Source of the DNA: Bordetella parapertussis
GTDB lineage: Bacteria > Pseudomonadota > Gammaproteobacteria > Burkholderiales > Burkholderiaceae_B
Direction: 5' to 3'
DNA length: 64,000 nt
Assembly (NCBI GenBank): GCA_945897365.1
Contig: CAMDFD010000010.1
Coordinates: 74,382 to 138,381 of the forward strand
How positions within the stretch are numbered: position 1 is the first letter of the stretch; each line of letters begins with the position of its first letter. The notes under the pieces were generated by a model, which was given only the letters and a program-made list of their open reading frames with translations, had not been told where the DNA came from and made no database searches. Shown one piece after another: positions 17,749 to 26,651 of this stretch. The translations under genes and the position numbers were made by a program.

Positions 17749-19239
17749 TCAGTTTTTTTCAATAGTTGCTAAAGAAGGCTTCTCTTGGGAAGGTTGTGAC
17801 AGCGTCAGTCCTTCCCAGCCTCCACCCAAAGCCTTGACTAAAGACACGCTGGCGATAAACTGGCCTCCGTGTATTTGCCATTTGACGCGTTGGGCAGTGA
17901 GTTGATTTTGTTGGATCAACGCCAAGGTTTGAGCAGTATCAAGGCCTTCACGATAACGGATCGCGCTGAATTGATAAGCTCTGTTTAGATTGCGTACGGC
18001 TTCGTCTTGCATCGTGCGGGCACGATCGAGTTGCGTGAGTGCACTCATGGCATCTTGTGTTTCTTGTATCGCCACCATGACGGACTGACGATAGTTGGCA
18101 AGCGTCACGCGATAGCCCGCTTGCGCAAAGCGATAGTTGGCACTGATACGGCCACTATCAAACACCGTTTGAGTGGCTGTTAGGCCAATCGACCAGATCA
18201 GCGAGGGAGCATTGAACAATGAACTCAAAATTGAACTCTCTCCTCCAATAAATGCAGGTGCGAGTATCAATGTCGGAAAGAAGGCTGCCTTTGCAACACC
18301 AATTTGCGCATTGGCGGCGACCATCGCGCGTTCGGCCGCTGCGACATCAGGTCGCCTTTCAAGCAACGTCGAGGGTACTCCGACTGGGAAGGCAGGTACA
18401 CGTGTCGGTAAGCCGCCTGGGGCAAGGCTAAAGGCGGAGGCGGGCGTGCCGATCAAGGTTGCTAATAGATTTTCTTGAACGTTGCGTAATGACCTCAGGA
18501 TCTCAAGTTGTGCGCCGCTCGATTGGGGGAGTGCTGTTTGTTGCGCAAGTTCTGTGCGTCCGGCGGCTCCCATGTCATAGCGCTTCTTGATGAGCGCCAG
18601 AAGCTTATTCTGAATCTGTACGATGCCAGTGAGTACGCGGATTTCCTCATCGTATTGACGCAAAAGAAAATACGCATTGGCGAGTTGAGCGGTGAGCAAG
18701 AGTTTGACGTTTTCCGTGTCGGCCGCGGCTTGTTGGGCCGTGCTGCGTGAGGCCTCGACTTCGCGGCGAACTTTGCCCAACCAGTCGATCTCATAGGTCA
18801 TGACTGCGACAGGTCGAAAACTATTCTGAGTCGTGGACTGGTTGGTAGTGTTGTAACTTGATCCAGGACGATTGGCCGAGGTTTCAGTGCGCGCGCCTGT
18901 GGCTCCGATCGATACCGTCGGCAACAGTGCGGCGCTACGCGCTTCGCTTTGAGCGATTGCTTGATCGAGTCGGGCGAGCGAGGCACTTAGAGTATTGTTA
19001 TTTGCAAGACAAGTGTCGATGAGTTGATCCAGTGTCGGATCACCAAAAGCCTTCCACCACTTTTCTTTAGGGACGTCATCAGCCGGCGCGACAGGTTTCC
19101 ACAGAGCAGGATTGGCACCAGGCAGTTTTTTCCAGTTTTCCGGAAACTCAACAGCAGGGCGTTCGTAGTCCGGTCCGATGGTTGAACAGCCGACCATGAG
19201 GAGTGCCGACAAGCAGAGGGCTAGACTTGGTTTCATCAT
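17749..19239 (-). CDS. RND outer-membrane channel lipoprotein, NodT family (system 2)
   Basis: A second OprM/NodT-type outer-membrane factor, about 496 residues from the chosen start. The signal peptide (MMKPSLALCLSALLMVGC) ends in a lipobox, then STIGPDYERPAVEFP. The repeat marker PSTLLERRPDVAAAERAM and the end VSLVKALGGGWEG are typical. The open frame extends to 19308, but that part overlaps the adaptor gene and is not signal-like, so I use ATG 19239 (19236 is equivalent). It follows the adaptor stop by 4 bases and is last in the permease-adaptor-channel operon. Confidence 0.93.
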   Translation of the reverse strand: MMKPSLALCLSALLMVGCSTIGPDYERPAVEFPENWKKLPGANPALWKPVAPADDVPKEKWWKAFGDPTLDQLIDTCLANNNTLSASLARLDQAIAQSEARSAALLPTVSIGATGARTETSANRPGSSYNTTNQSTTQNSFRPVAVMTYEIDWLGKVRREVEASRSTAQQAAADTENVKLLLTAQLANAYFLLRQYDEEIRVLTGIVQIQNKLLALIKKRYDMGAAGRTELAQQTALPQSSGAQLEILRSLRNVQENLLATLIGTPASAFSLAPGGLPTRVPAFPVGVPSTLLERRPDVAAAERAMVAANAQIGVAKAAFFPTLILAPAFIGGESSILSSLFNAPSLIWSIGLTATQTVFDSGRISANYRFAQAGYRVTLANYRQSVMVAIQETQDAMSALTQLDRARTMQDEAVRNLNRAYQFSAIRYREGLDTAQTLALIQQNQLTAQRVKWQIHGGQFIASVSLVKALGGGWEGLTLSQPSQEKPSLATIEKN

Positions 19240-19243
19240 GCGC

Positions 19244-20446
19244 TCAAGAACCACGCCGAGTCGAGGGCGCGCGCGGCGCAGGAGACTGTGGTACAACAAC
19301 TTGGCCATTCACCAAAGAATCCATCGGATTCAAAATCAGTTGGTCGTCAGCGGTAATCCCGCTTCGAATTTCGACTTGATTGCCAAAATCGACACCAAGC
19401 GTGACTTTTTTCTTTTGAGCCCGCTTGTCCTTGTCGACCACGGCGATGAAGGGACCGCCCGCTCCAAAGATCAAGGTGTTGGTGGGAACAATCAAGCTAT
19501 TGCCCAGCGCGATTTGCATCGCGACTTCTACGTAGGCGCCTGGCAGTAACGCATTGTTCTCGTTCGGAATCTCGATATCGACTTGCAACGTTCGCGTATT
19601 GATGTCGATCGCACCAGCGGTACGTGCGATCCGACCTTTGATGATTTTTTCAGGGGCGTTGGTCTGATACACCGAAACTTCGTCCCCGACCTTGACTTGG
19701 GACGTGCGGTCTTGAGGAAGATACACATATACGCTTAGACGATCAGTGCGCGCCATCGAGAACATGGCCTGTGCGTTTCCTACGTTACCGGCATTCACGA
19801 GGTCGCCGAGGTTGATGTTGCGTCGCGTGATGCGGCCTTCAAAAGGCGCGATCACAGTGCCAAAACTCTGTAGATGTTTCAGGCGATTCAAGACAGCTTC
19901 GCTTTGTCGGTAGAGGCCCGTTTTTTCGTCCATTTCCTGTTGCGAAACGGCGTCTTCGGCGCGAAGTCGTCTCCAACGATCGTAGACTGTTTTGGCAAGC
20001 TTGAAATTAGCGGCTGCTTCTTCGACTTGGCGATTGATTTCAGGGGTGTCGATCAGTGCGAGAGTTTCACCTTGCTTAGCAGTGTCGCCAAGATCTTTAA
20101 ACCATTGCTTAATATATCCCGTCACGCGCGAATGAATTTGAGCTTCATTGATGCCGCGTAACGTGCCAGGCAGCACCAGGCGCATATTGGGGTTGTTCTT
20201 GTCGGGGACCATGGGCTTGACCACGAGGACATGCATGACCCCACTTTCATCGGCGCGTTTGGCCAAGACCTCAGCAAAGGCCCATCGCTCACGCAAGGTT
20301 GTACCAAGACCCAAGAGCATCAGCGCAAAAATCAAGACCGCGACTAATTTCACTGAGCGCAGTGTTTTTTTCAGTTTGATTGACGACTCGGCATTGTCGG
20401 GGTGCCCGAGCGGCAAACCATGAGAATCGTGGAGTGTGTCCTTCAT
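19244..20446 (-). CDS. RND efflux periplasmic adaptor (system 2)
   Basis: A membrane-fusion protein of 400 residues. It has an N-terminal cytosolic segment of about 30 residues and one membrane helix (VKLVAVLIFALMLLGLGTTL), so it is probably signal-anchored rather than lipidated. Then come the lipoyl halves (IKQWFKDLGDTAKQGETLALID and GTVIAPFEGRITRRNINLGDLV) around a short hairpin and barrel domains (LLPGAYVEVAMQI). Its start overlaps the permease stop by 4 bases. The order permease-adaptor-channel differs from system 1, and the sequence is clearly a different branch, so this is not a recent duplication. Confidence 0.92.
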   Translation of the reverse strand: MKDTLHDSHGLPLGHPDNAESSIKLKKTLRSVKLVAVLIFALMLLGLGTTLRERWAFAEVLAKRADESGVMHVLVVKPMVPDKNNPNMRLVLPGTLRGINEAQIHSRVTGYIKQWFKDLGDTAKQGETLALIDTPEINRQVEEAAANFKLAKTVYDRWRRLRAEDAVSQQEMDEKTGLYRQSEAVLNRLKHLQSFGTVIAPFEGRITRRNINLGDLVNAGNVGNAQAMFSMARTDRLSVYVYLPQDRTSQVKVGDEVSVYQTNAPEKIIKGRIARTAGAIDINTRTLQVDIEIPNENNALLPGAYVEVAMQIALGNSLIVPTNTLIFGAGGPFIAVVDKDKRAQKKKVTLGVDFGNQVEIRSGITADDQLILNPMDSLVNGQVVVPQSPAPRAPSTRRGS

Positions 20447-23400
20447 ACTGTTGCTTCCTTGGAGGCGCGGCGTTGATCAAGCCAGCCATGCAGACTTGCA
20501 AAAAGAACGGGTACGAATAATAAAGTCGAAACGGTCGCAAGAAGCAAGCCACCAATCACTGTGCGCCCGAGTGGGGCATTTTGTTCAGAGCCCTGTCCAA
20601 AGCCGACCGCCATGGGAATCATACCGATAATCATCGCCATTGCGGTCATCAGAACAGGCCGGATACGCGTGGCGCCTGCTTCAAGGGCCGCAGCCAGTGG
20701 CGAGAGCCCGTCTTTGAGACGCTCGCGCGCAAAAGAGATGATCAAAACGCTATTGGCCGTTGCGACGCCCATCGTCATAATGGCGCCCGTCAAGGCCGGC
20801 ACACTTAGGTTGGTACGGGTGATCACCAACATCCAGGCAATCCCAGCAAGCGCCGAGATCAGCGCGGCGATGATAATGAAAGGATCAAGCCACGATTGAA
20901 AGTTGACGACGATCAACAGGTAGACCAAGAGCACGGCACCCAGCAGACCAATCCCCAAACCCATATAGGATTGCTTCATGGTTTCCACTTGACCGCGCAT
21001 GGTCATGCTGCTGCCACGCGGAAGTTCAGATTTGGCCTCGTCCATAACGACTTGAATATCCATTGCGACTGCGGCGAGGTCACGTCCACGCACGTTCGCG
21101 TAAATATTAATGGAGGGACGAATGTTGTAGCGCGTCAAAATAGCGAATTCAGTCGTGGGTGTCGAACTCACTAGATTGCCAATCAACTGTGTGCCGCGAT
21201 TAGCGGCTGAGTTGGCAGTCGCTGCTGTGGCTGAAGCCGCCGCATTGGCGGGTCCGACGGGAAGTCTGAGCAGGTCATCGAGTGAGTCGATATTATATTG
21301 AGGTGTTTGTGCTTGAATCTGATAGTTGATATTGTTGGCGGGGTTCAGCCAAAACGAAGACGTTGTTTGCGCGCTGCCAGACAAAGGTAGCAAGACGTTT
21401 TGAGCAAGATCCTGAGGCGTCAGACCCATACCTTGCATCCGAGTCCGATCCATTTTTAAGGCAATGGAGGGTTGGTCTAGTCGTTGATGAATATGAACAT
21501 CGGCGGCACCCGGAATCGCTGCAATTTTACTGACTAGTTTCGCGGCGAGTTGATGATTAGCTCGGTAGTTGTTGCCGACGATCTGCACGTCGATTGCCGC
21601 TGGGGTGCCGAAATTTAAAATTTGCGTCACGATGTCGGCGGATTGATAAAAGAATTCAATGCCCGGAAAGCGCTCGCGCAGGATTGGGATCAGTTCGTCC
21701 ATATACTCCAAGCTTGGTCGATGACCAGGCTTGAGTGAAATCATGATGTCTGCATCAAATGAGCCAATCGTTCCTGAACTACTATAAGACAGGTTGATAC
21801 CGCTGTTGGGTAAACCGACATTATCAAGAATGCCTTCCAGGTCTTTTTCGGGAATGACCTCTCGAATGACTTTTTGAACCTCATCAGCCAGAATCGCAGT
21901 ACGCTCGACGCGTGTGCCCGTTGGGGCGCGCATATGAAGTTTGATCTGACTCGTATCGACAAAGGGAAATAAATCGCGGCCGAGAATAAAAAAGATGCTG
22001 CAAGATAGGAGACAAAAAGTGAGAAAGCCTGCGATGAATTTTTTACGGTTGCTCAAGAGGTGACCGAGTAACAGCACGTAGCTTTCGCGAAACACCTCGA
22101 AGCGAGCGTTGAAGCGAACATGAACCTTGTGAATCCAGCGCCCAACCGGACCTGGCTTGCCCGCATCCTTAAGCATGAGATAGGCGAGCGTAGGCACGAG
22201 CGTACGGGAAAGAACATAGGACGCGAGCATCGCGAAGCTGACCGCCTCGGCCAACGGCACGAATAAATAACGCGCGACACCACCCAGAAAAAACATCGGT
22301 ACGAACACAATACAGATCGAGAGCGTGGCGACAAAAGTAGGAATCGCGATCTCGCCAGCGCCATCAAGCACAGCCTGATAAAGATCCTTGCCCATGTGGA
22401 TGTGGCGTTCGATGTTTTCGATGGTGACTGTGGCGTCATCGACCAAAATACCGACGGCGAGCGCCAACCCCCCTAGGGTCATGATGTTGATCGTCTCACC
22501 TAGCAGATGCAGAGCGATCAACGAGGTAAAAATTGAGAGCGGAATCGAGATCGCGATGATCGAGGTGGTACGCCAGTTTCCCAAGAACAGCAGCAGCATT
22601 AGTGCGGTGAGACCGCCAGCAATCAATATTTCATGAATCACGCCTGCCAGGGCTTTCTCGACAAAGATGGATTGATCGCCTAGCAGTCTGACATCGATGC
22701 CCTCGGGTAATAAGGGTAGGATGGAGGGCATCTTTTCCTTGACCTCTCGGACAATATCTAGCGTGGATGCGCCACCATTTTTAAGCGCTGTCAGAGTTAA
22801 GCCGCGCTCACCGTTTTGACGGACGATATTGATTTGTGGCGAAAATCCATCGCGAACGTGAGCCACCTCACGCATGTAGGTTGTTGCACCGTTGACGGTT
22901 CTGATGGGGATATTGTTGAGCTCGGCAATCGAGGTCGGTGAGGAGTTCAACGAAATATTGAATTCGACATCGTCGATCTTTGCAGAGCCGGAGGGTAGGG
23001 TGAGGTTCTGAGCCGTAATGGCGTTAATGACGTCCGAGGAGGTCATGCCCTTTGCACGTAAAGCCTCTGGGTCGATATCGACCGAAACGGCGCGCACTTT
23101 ACCACCGTAGGGGAACGGCACCGCAATACCCGGAATAGTGACGAGTTGAGGGCGTACGATATTCAGGGCGGCGTCGAATAACTCTTTTTCAGAAAGCGTT
23201 TTACTAGACATGCCAATCTGAATCACCGGGATTGATGAGGCCGTGTACTTGATAATCAGAGGTGGCGCGACGCCCTGAGGCATTTGTCTGAGCGCGGATT
23301 GCGAAATCGCGACGACTTGCGAAATGGCGGTTTGAATATTTGCTTTGGGTTGAAAGTAAATCTTGATGATCGCGATGCCGCCGAGTGAGCGCGACTCGAT

Positions 23401-23640
23401 GTGCTCGATGTCGTTGACGGTCGTTGTGATGGAGCGTTCATGATTTTGGGCAATCCGGTTGCCCATTTGTTCGGCAGATAGGCCGCGATAATTCCAAATG
23501 ACGCTAATCACTGGAATATCGATTTCAGGTAAAACGTCGACGGGCGTGCGCTGGATCGCCAGTGGTGCAGAAAGTAAAATGAGAATAGCCATCACGATAA
23601 ACGTGTATGGCTTATCTAGTGCGATCCGAACAATCCACAT
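20443..23640 (-). CDS. RND efflux permease, AcrB-related (system 2)
   Basis: A 1065-residue RND transporter, slightly longer than classic AcrB. The first helix is YTFIVMAILILLSAPLAI and the proton-relay Asp pair is in VGILVDDATVTIENIERH. The second bundle (LTGAIMTMGVATANSVLI, then GATRIRPVLMTAMAMIIGM) is complete. A low-complexity Ala/Asn/Thr insertion (NAAASATAATANSAANRG) interrupts the second porter domain. It resembles the AcrB-like permeases found with short-hairpin adaptors rather than close AcrB orthologues. It is the first gene of the system 2 operon, with a 165-base upstream region that carries a perfect 10-base palindrome. Confidence 0.94.
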   Translation of the reverse strand: MWIVRIALDKPYTFIVMAILILLSAPLAIQRTPVDVLPEIDIPVISVIWNYRGLSAEQMGNRIAQNHERSITTTVNDIEHIESRSLGGIAIIKIYFQPKANIQTAISQVVAISQSALRQMPQGVAPPLIIKYTASSIPVIQIGMSSKTLSEKELFDAALNIVRPQLVTIPGIAVPFPYGGKVRAVSVDIDPEALRAKGMTSSDVINAITAQNLTLPSGSAKIDDVEFNISLNSSPTSIAELNNIPIRTVNGATTYMREVAHVRDGFSPQINIVRQNGERGLTLTALKNGGASTLDIVREVKEKMPSILPLLPEGIDVRLLGDQSIFVEKALAGVIHEILIAGGLTALMLLLFLGNWRTTSIIAISIPLSIFTSLIALHLLGETINIMTLGGLALAVGILVDDATVTIENIERHIHMGKDLYQAVLDGAGEIAIPTFVATLSICIVFVPMFFLGGVARYLFVPLAEAVSFAMLASYVLSRTLVPTLAYLMLKDAGKPGPVGRWIHKVHVRFNARFEVFRESYVLLLGHLLSNRKKFIAGFLTFCLLSCSIFFILGRDLFPFVDTSQIKLHMRAPTGTRVERTAILADEVQKVIREVIPEKDLEGILDNVGLPNSGINLSYSSSGTIGSFDADIMISLKPGHRPSLEYMDELIPILRERFPGIEFFYQSADIVTQILNFGTPAAIDVQIVGNNYRANHQLAAKLVSKIAAIPGAADVHIHQRLDQPSIALKMDRTRMQGMGLTPQDLAQNVLLPLSGSAQTTSSFWLNPANNINYQIQAQTPQYNIDSLDDLLRLPVGPANAAASATAATANSAANRGTQLIGNLVSSTPTTEFAILTRYNIRPSINIYANVRGRDLAAVAMDIQVVMDEAKSELPRGSSMTMRGQVETMKQSYMGLGIGLLGAVLLVYLLIVVNFQSWLDPFIIIAALISALAGIAWMLVITRTNLSVPALTGAIMTMGVATANSVLIISFARERLKDGLSPLAAALEAGATRIRPVLMTAMAMIIGMIPMAVGFGQGSEQNAPLGRTVIGGLLLATVSTLLFVPVLFASLHGWLDQRRASKEATV

Positions 23641-23655
23641 CCTGAATACCTGCGT

Positions 23656-23665
23656 TAAGCGCTTA
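23656..23665. promoter_or_regulatory. Perfect 10-bp palindrome upstream of RND system 2
   Basis: TAAGCGCTTA lies 16 bases upstream of the permease start on the minus strand. Its position suits an operator between promoter and start codon, but a 10-base palindrome also occurs by chance and no regulator is encoded nearby. Confidence 0.3.
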
Positions 23666-23805
23666 CGTTCTGCTAGCCAGTATGGCTGTACTCGTCAGAT
23701 CAGCACGCGAGAAGTATAAAGAAACTGCCTTGTGGAGGACAGATGTATTTCAATATTGCAACGATGCAGGTTGTAGATACTCGATTTTTAAGGGTTTTCC
23801 CTAGT

Positions 23806-24846
23806 TTAGATGTGTTGTAAGTACTCTTGTTCTAAGACTTCCATGAGTTGCTGAACCTTCATGGGCCGAGCCTGGGCATATGCGCGTCCGGCCCAGAGGC
23901 TTTGATGCTCGCCGTCATCATGTTGCACAGCGATTTGTCGCAAGGGTATTGTCAGGGTGTTCTGCAGGGGGAAAGGCAAATGGGGCTGTCCCTGCATGGC
24001 ATCGATGAAAGCATTGCGCAGGCCTTGCGCACGCCTGCCGGAAAAGCCGTGGGTGAAGACGGTCCCCCGGGTCGGTTTAGTGAGTAAAAAATGCTTATGT
24101 GCTGGTGTTGCTCCTGATTCATCACAAACCAGAAACGCAGTGCCCATTTGTGCCGCCGCCGCACCGGCAGCCTGAGCCAGAGCAATGTCATTGCCCGTCA
24201 TGAGGCCACCAGCCGCGACAACGGGAATACGCAGCGCTGCCGTGAGTTGTCTGACGAGTACAAGGGTGGAGGTATCCTCATCAAGCGTATCGGGCTGAAA
24301 GGTTCCGCGATGACCACCCGCTTCGATCCCTTGTGCGACCACAAAATCGACACCTGCCGCCTCGATCGCTTGGGCTTCGGCTAAACAGGTTGCCGTGACG
24401 CCTACAGTGATCCCTGATAAGCGTGCGCGCTCCAGTATCTCTGGTTGTGGCAAGCCAAAGTGAAAAGTCAGTACTGCAGGCCGGTGAAGCCAAACAGGCT
24501 CAAGCATGGCCTTTAAGTCTGGAATAAAAGGAGGTTGGGGGCTGGCTAGTCTGAGGTCTTGGGTGATCTGCAGGCGCTTGAGCGCGGTAATAGCCTGGTG
24601 CTGGAGTTCAGCACTGGGCGTGGGGATTTCTTGAAAGACGAAAAAATTGGCATTAATGGGACCCGAGGTCAGACGCTTAGCTGCGGCAAGATCATCACTG
24701 ATTCTTTGAGGAGCACTGTAGGCAAAGCCAAAGCTGCCCAGGCCGCCTGCCTGTGTCACCCCGGCAACTAGTGCCGGTGTATTGATCCCACCCGCCATGG
24801 GAGCTTGAATAATCGGCACACGTAATTGATTTAGAGCAAATGCCAT
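23806..24846 (-). CDS. Nitronate monooxygenase-family flavoprotein
   Basis: A 346-residue FMN-dependent TIM-barrel enzyme of the 2-nitropropane dioxygenase family. Diagnostic segments are LRVPIIQAPMAGGINTPALVAGV, GINANFFVFQ-like PINANFFVFQ near residue 64, the catalytic-His region AQGIEAGGHRG and the FMN phosphate loops AAGGLMTG and QMGTAFLVCDES. These enzymes detoxify nitronates such as propionate-3-nitronate. It stands alone and is divergent from the rhodanese gene across about 110 bases. A plausible ribosome site (AAGGCGGA) precedes the ATG at 24846. Confidence 0.9.
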   Translation of the reverse strand: MAFALNQLRVPIIQAPMAGGINTPALVAGVTQAGGLGSFGFAYSAPQRISDDLAAAKRLTSGPINANFFVFQEIPTPSAELQHQAITALKRLQITQDLRLASPQPPFIPDLKAMLEPVWLHRPAVLTFHFGLPQPEILERARLSGITVGVTATCLAEAQAIEAAGVDFVVAQGIEAGGHRGTFQPDTLDEDTSTLVLVRQLTAALRIPVVAAGGLMTGNDIALAQAAGAAAAQMGTAFLVCDESGATPAHKHFLLTKPTRGTVFTHGFSGRRAQGLRNAFIDAMQGQPHLPFPLQNTLTIPLRQIAVQHDDGEHQSLWAGRAYAQARPMKVQQLMEVLEQEYLQHI

Positions 24847-24956
24847 GGTCGAGTCCGCCTTTTGAGGGTTGGGTGATCCATTCTATCCTCGGAATGCCGT
24901 ATATCATTGCTTATTAGAAAGAAAAGATGAAAGACTGAACTTTGGAATTCATTCAA

Positions 24957-26597
24957 ATGCAAAGTATTGCCATCCTCAATATTGAAACGTGTCACTATCA
25001 GGCTGTTCGGCAGGCATTATTGGATAAAACCGAAATCGCTTTTTTGGACGTGCGCGAGGAAGATCCGCACGCTCAGTCACATCCTTTGTTTGCAGCCAAT
25101 TTTCCTTTGTCACGATTGGAGCTTGATGCCTACAGCAAGTTACCGCGGCGTGATGCTTGGCTTGTGACAATCGATGAGGGTGATGTGCCGCTCGACGATT
25201 CGGATGCGATGCGGGCGGCGCAAAGATTGGTGAGTCTTGGGTTTACCCGCGTGAGTGTGTTTGCCGGAGGCGTACGTGCTTGGGCCGCTGCGGGTGGAGA
25301 GCTCTTTAAAGATGTCAATGTGCCGAGCAAGTCCTTTGGCGAGTTAGTCGAAGCGCGACAACACACACCCTCTCTATCCGCACAGGAAGTCAAAGCACTG
25401 ATCGATGAGAAAGCCGATGTGGTGATCGTTGATGTCCGACGGTTTGACGAGTACAACACGATGAGCATTCCTACCGCCATTAGCTGCCCAGGCGCTGAGT
25501 TGGTGCTGCGGATCGCCGAGCTGGCTCCGCGACCCGAGACGCGCGTCATTGTGAATTGCGCAGGTCGTACGCGCAGCATTATCGGCACACAGTCCTTAAT
25601 CAATGCGGGTATCCCCAATCAGGTTTCTGCCTTGCGCAATGGCACAATTGGCTGGACGCTTGCCGAGCAAGTTCTGGATAAAGGGCAAACCAGAAAGTTT
25701 TCCGAAGTTTCGCAGGTTACGATTAACAGCGCGGCCGAGCGTGCGCGACATGTGGCCGATCGCGCGGGCGTCAAACGCGCAACGCTTGATGAGATACAAA
25801 TCTGGCGCACTCAGGTTGAACGCACGACCTATTTTTTTGACACCCGCAATCCCGAAGAGTTTGTGGCGGGCCACCTATCAGGCTTTCGCTCGATGCCGGG
25901 TGGTCAGTTGGTACAAGAAACCGAGATGGTCGCGCCCGTACGCGGTGCTAGATTGGTGTTGACTGACTCTGACGGTGTGCGCGCCAATATGACCGCCTCT
26001 TGGCTCGCACAGATGGCATGGGATGTCTATGTCTTAGAGGGTGTTGACGCGAATGCTTTCAGTATTAAGGGTGTTTGGCAGTCTGAGCTGCCATCACTCC
26101 CGCAAGTTCCCATCATTGATAGTGAGCGCTTGGCAGCATGCCTAGCTGGGGCCACTTCGGAGTCGGACACAATCGTGGTCGATCTGGGACGTCATGCGCA
26201 ATACATTCAAGGACACATTCCTGGTGCGCATTACGTGTTGCGTTCGCAATTCAAAGAAGCCGTGACGCGGTTGCCGAAGGCCTCGCGCTATGTGCTGACC
26301 TGTCCGGATGGTGCGATGGCGCGGTTTGCATACGAGGAGTTTTCCCAAGTGCTGCGTCATGCGCGAGGTGATGCTGAGGTGCTCGTCTTGGAGGGAGGCA
26401 CGCAGACATGGCGCGAAGCGAGTCTCGCGCTAGAAAAAGGACCGACGCATTTGGTGTCACCAGCGCTCGATCGTTACAAGCGGCCGTATGAGGGGACAGA
26501 CAATGCCCGCGAAGCGATGCAGGGCTATCTCGACTGGGAGTTCGGCTTAGTCGAACAACTCGGACGAGACGGCACGCATCATTTTTGGGTTTTATAA
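24957..26597 (+). CDS. Multi-domain rhodanese-related sulfurtransferase
   Basis: A 546-residue protein made of four rhodanese-like domains. Domain 2 carries the active loop VNCAGRTRS (Cys about 201) and domain 4 carries TCPDGAMAR (Cys about 449). Domain 1 (TIDEGDV near 71) and domain 3 (TDSDGVRA near 336) lack the cysteine and are probably structural or inactive. Rhodaneses move sulfane sulfur to cyanide or protein acceptors. I chose ATG 24957 over the TTG at 24942 for lack of a clear site for the latter. It converges on the large hydrolase gene through a putative terminator hairpin. Confidence 0.87.
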   Translation: MQSIAILNIETCHYQAVRQALLDKTEIAFLDVREEDPHAQSHPLFAANFPLSRLELDAYSKLPRRDAWLVTIDEGDVPLDDSDAMRAAQRLVSLGFTRVSVFAGGVRAWAAAGGELFKDVNVPSKSFGELVEARQHTPSLSAQEVKALIDEKADVVIVDVRRFDEYNTMSIPTAISCPGAELVLRIAELAPRPETRVIVNCAGRTRSIIGTQSLINAGIPNQVSALRNGTIGWTLAEQVLDKGQTRKFSEVSQVTINSAAERARHVADRAGVKRATLDEIQIWRTQVERTTYFFDTRNPEEFVAGHLSGFRSMPGGQLVQETEMVAPVRGARLVLTDSDGVRANMTASWLAQMAWDVYVLEGVDANAFSIKGVWQSELPSLPQVPIIDSERLAACLAGATSESDTIVVDLGRHAQYIQGHIPGAHYVLRSQFKEAVTRLPKASRYVLTCPDGAMARFAYEEFSQVLRHARGDAEVLVLEGGTQTWREASLALEKGPTHLVSPALDRYKRPYEGTDNAREAMQGYLDWEFGLVEQLGRDGTHHFWVL

Positions 26598-26610
26598 AAA
26601 TCCTGATTAT

Positions 26611-26651
26611 CAGCAAAGGCTAGCGAAGTACTTTGCTGGCTTTTGCTTTTT
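26611..26651 (+). terminator. Putative terminator after the rhodanese gene
   Basis: An 8-base stem (CAGCAAAG and CTTTGCTG at 26611-26618 and 26631-26638) with a 12-base loop is followed by a T-rich tract. It overlaps the last codons of the convergent hydrolase gene. The loop is long and the T tract is interrupted, so strength is uncertain. Confidence 0.4.

Noticed and set aside
17749..23640. RND system 2 as a recent duplication of system 1
   Set aside because: Gene order differs, the adaptors are anchored differently and the permeases share only family motifs, so they are separate lineages.
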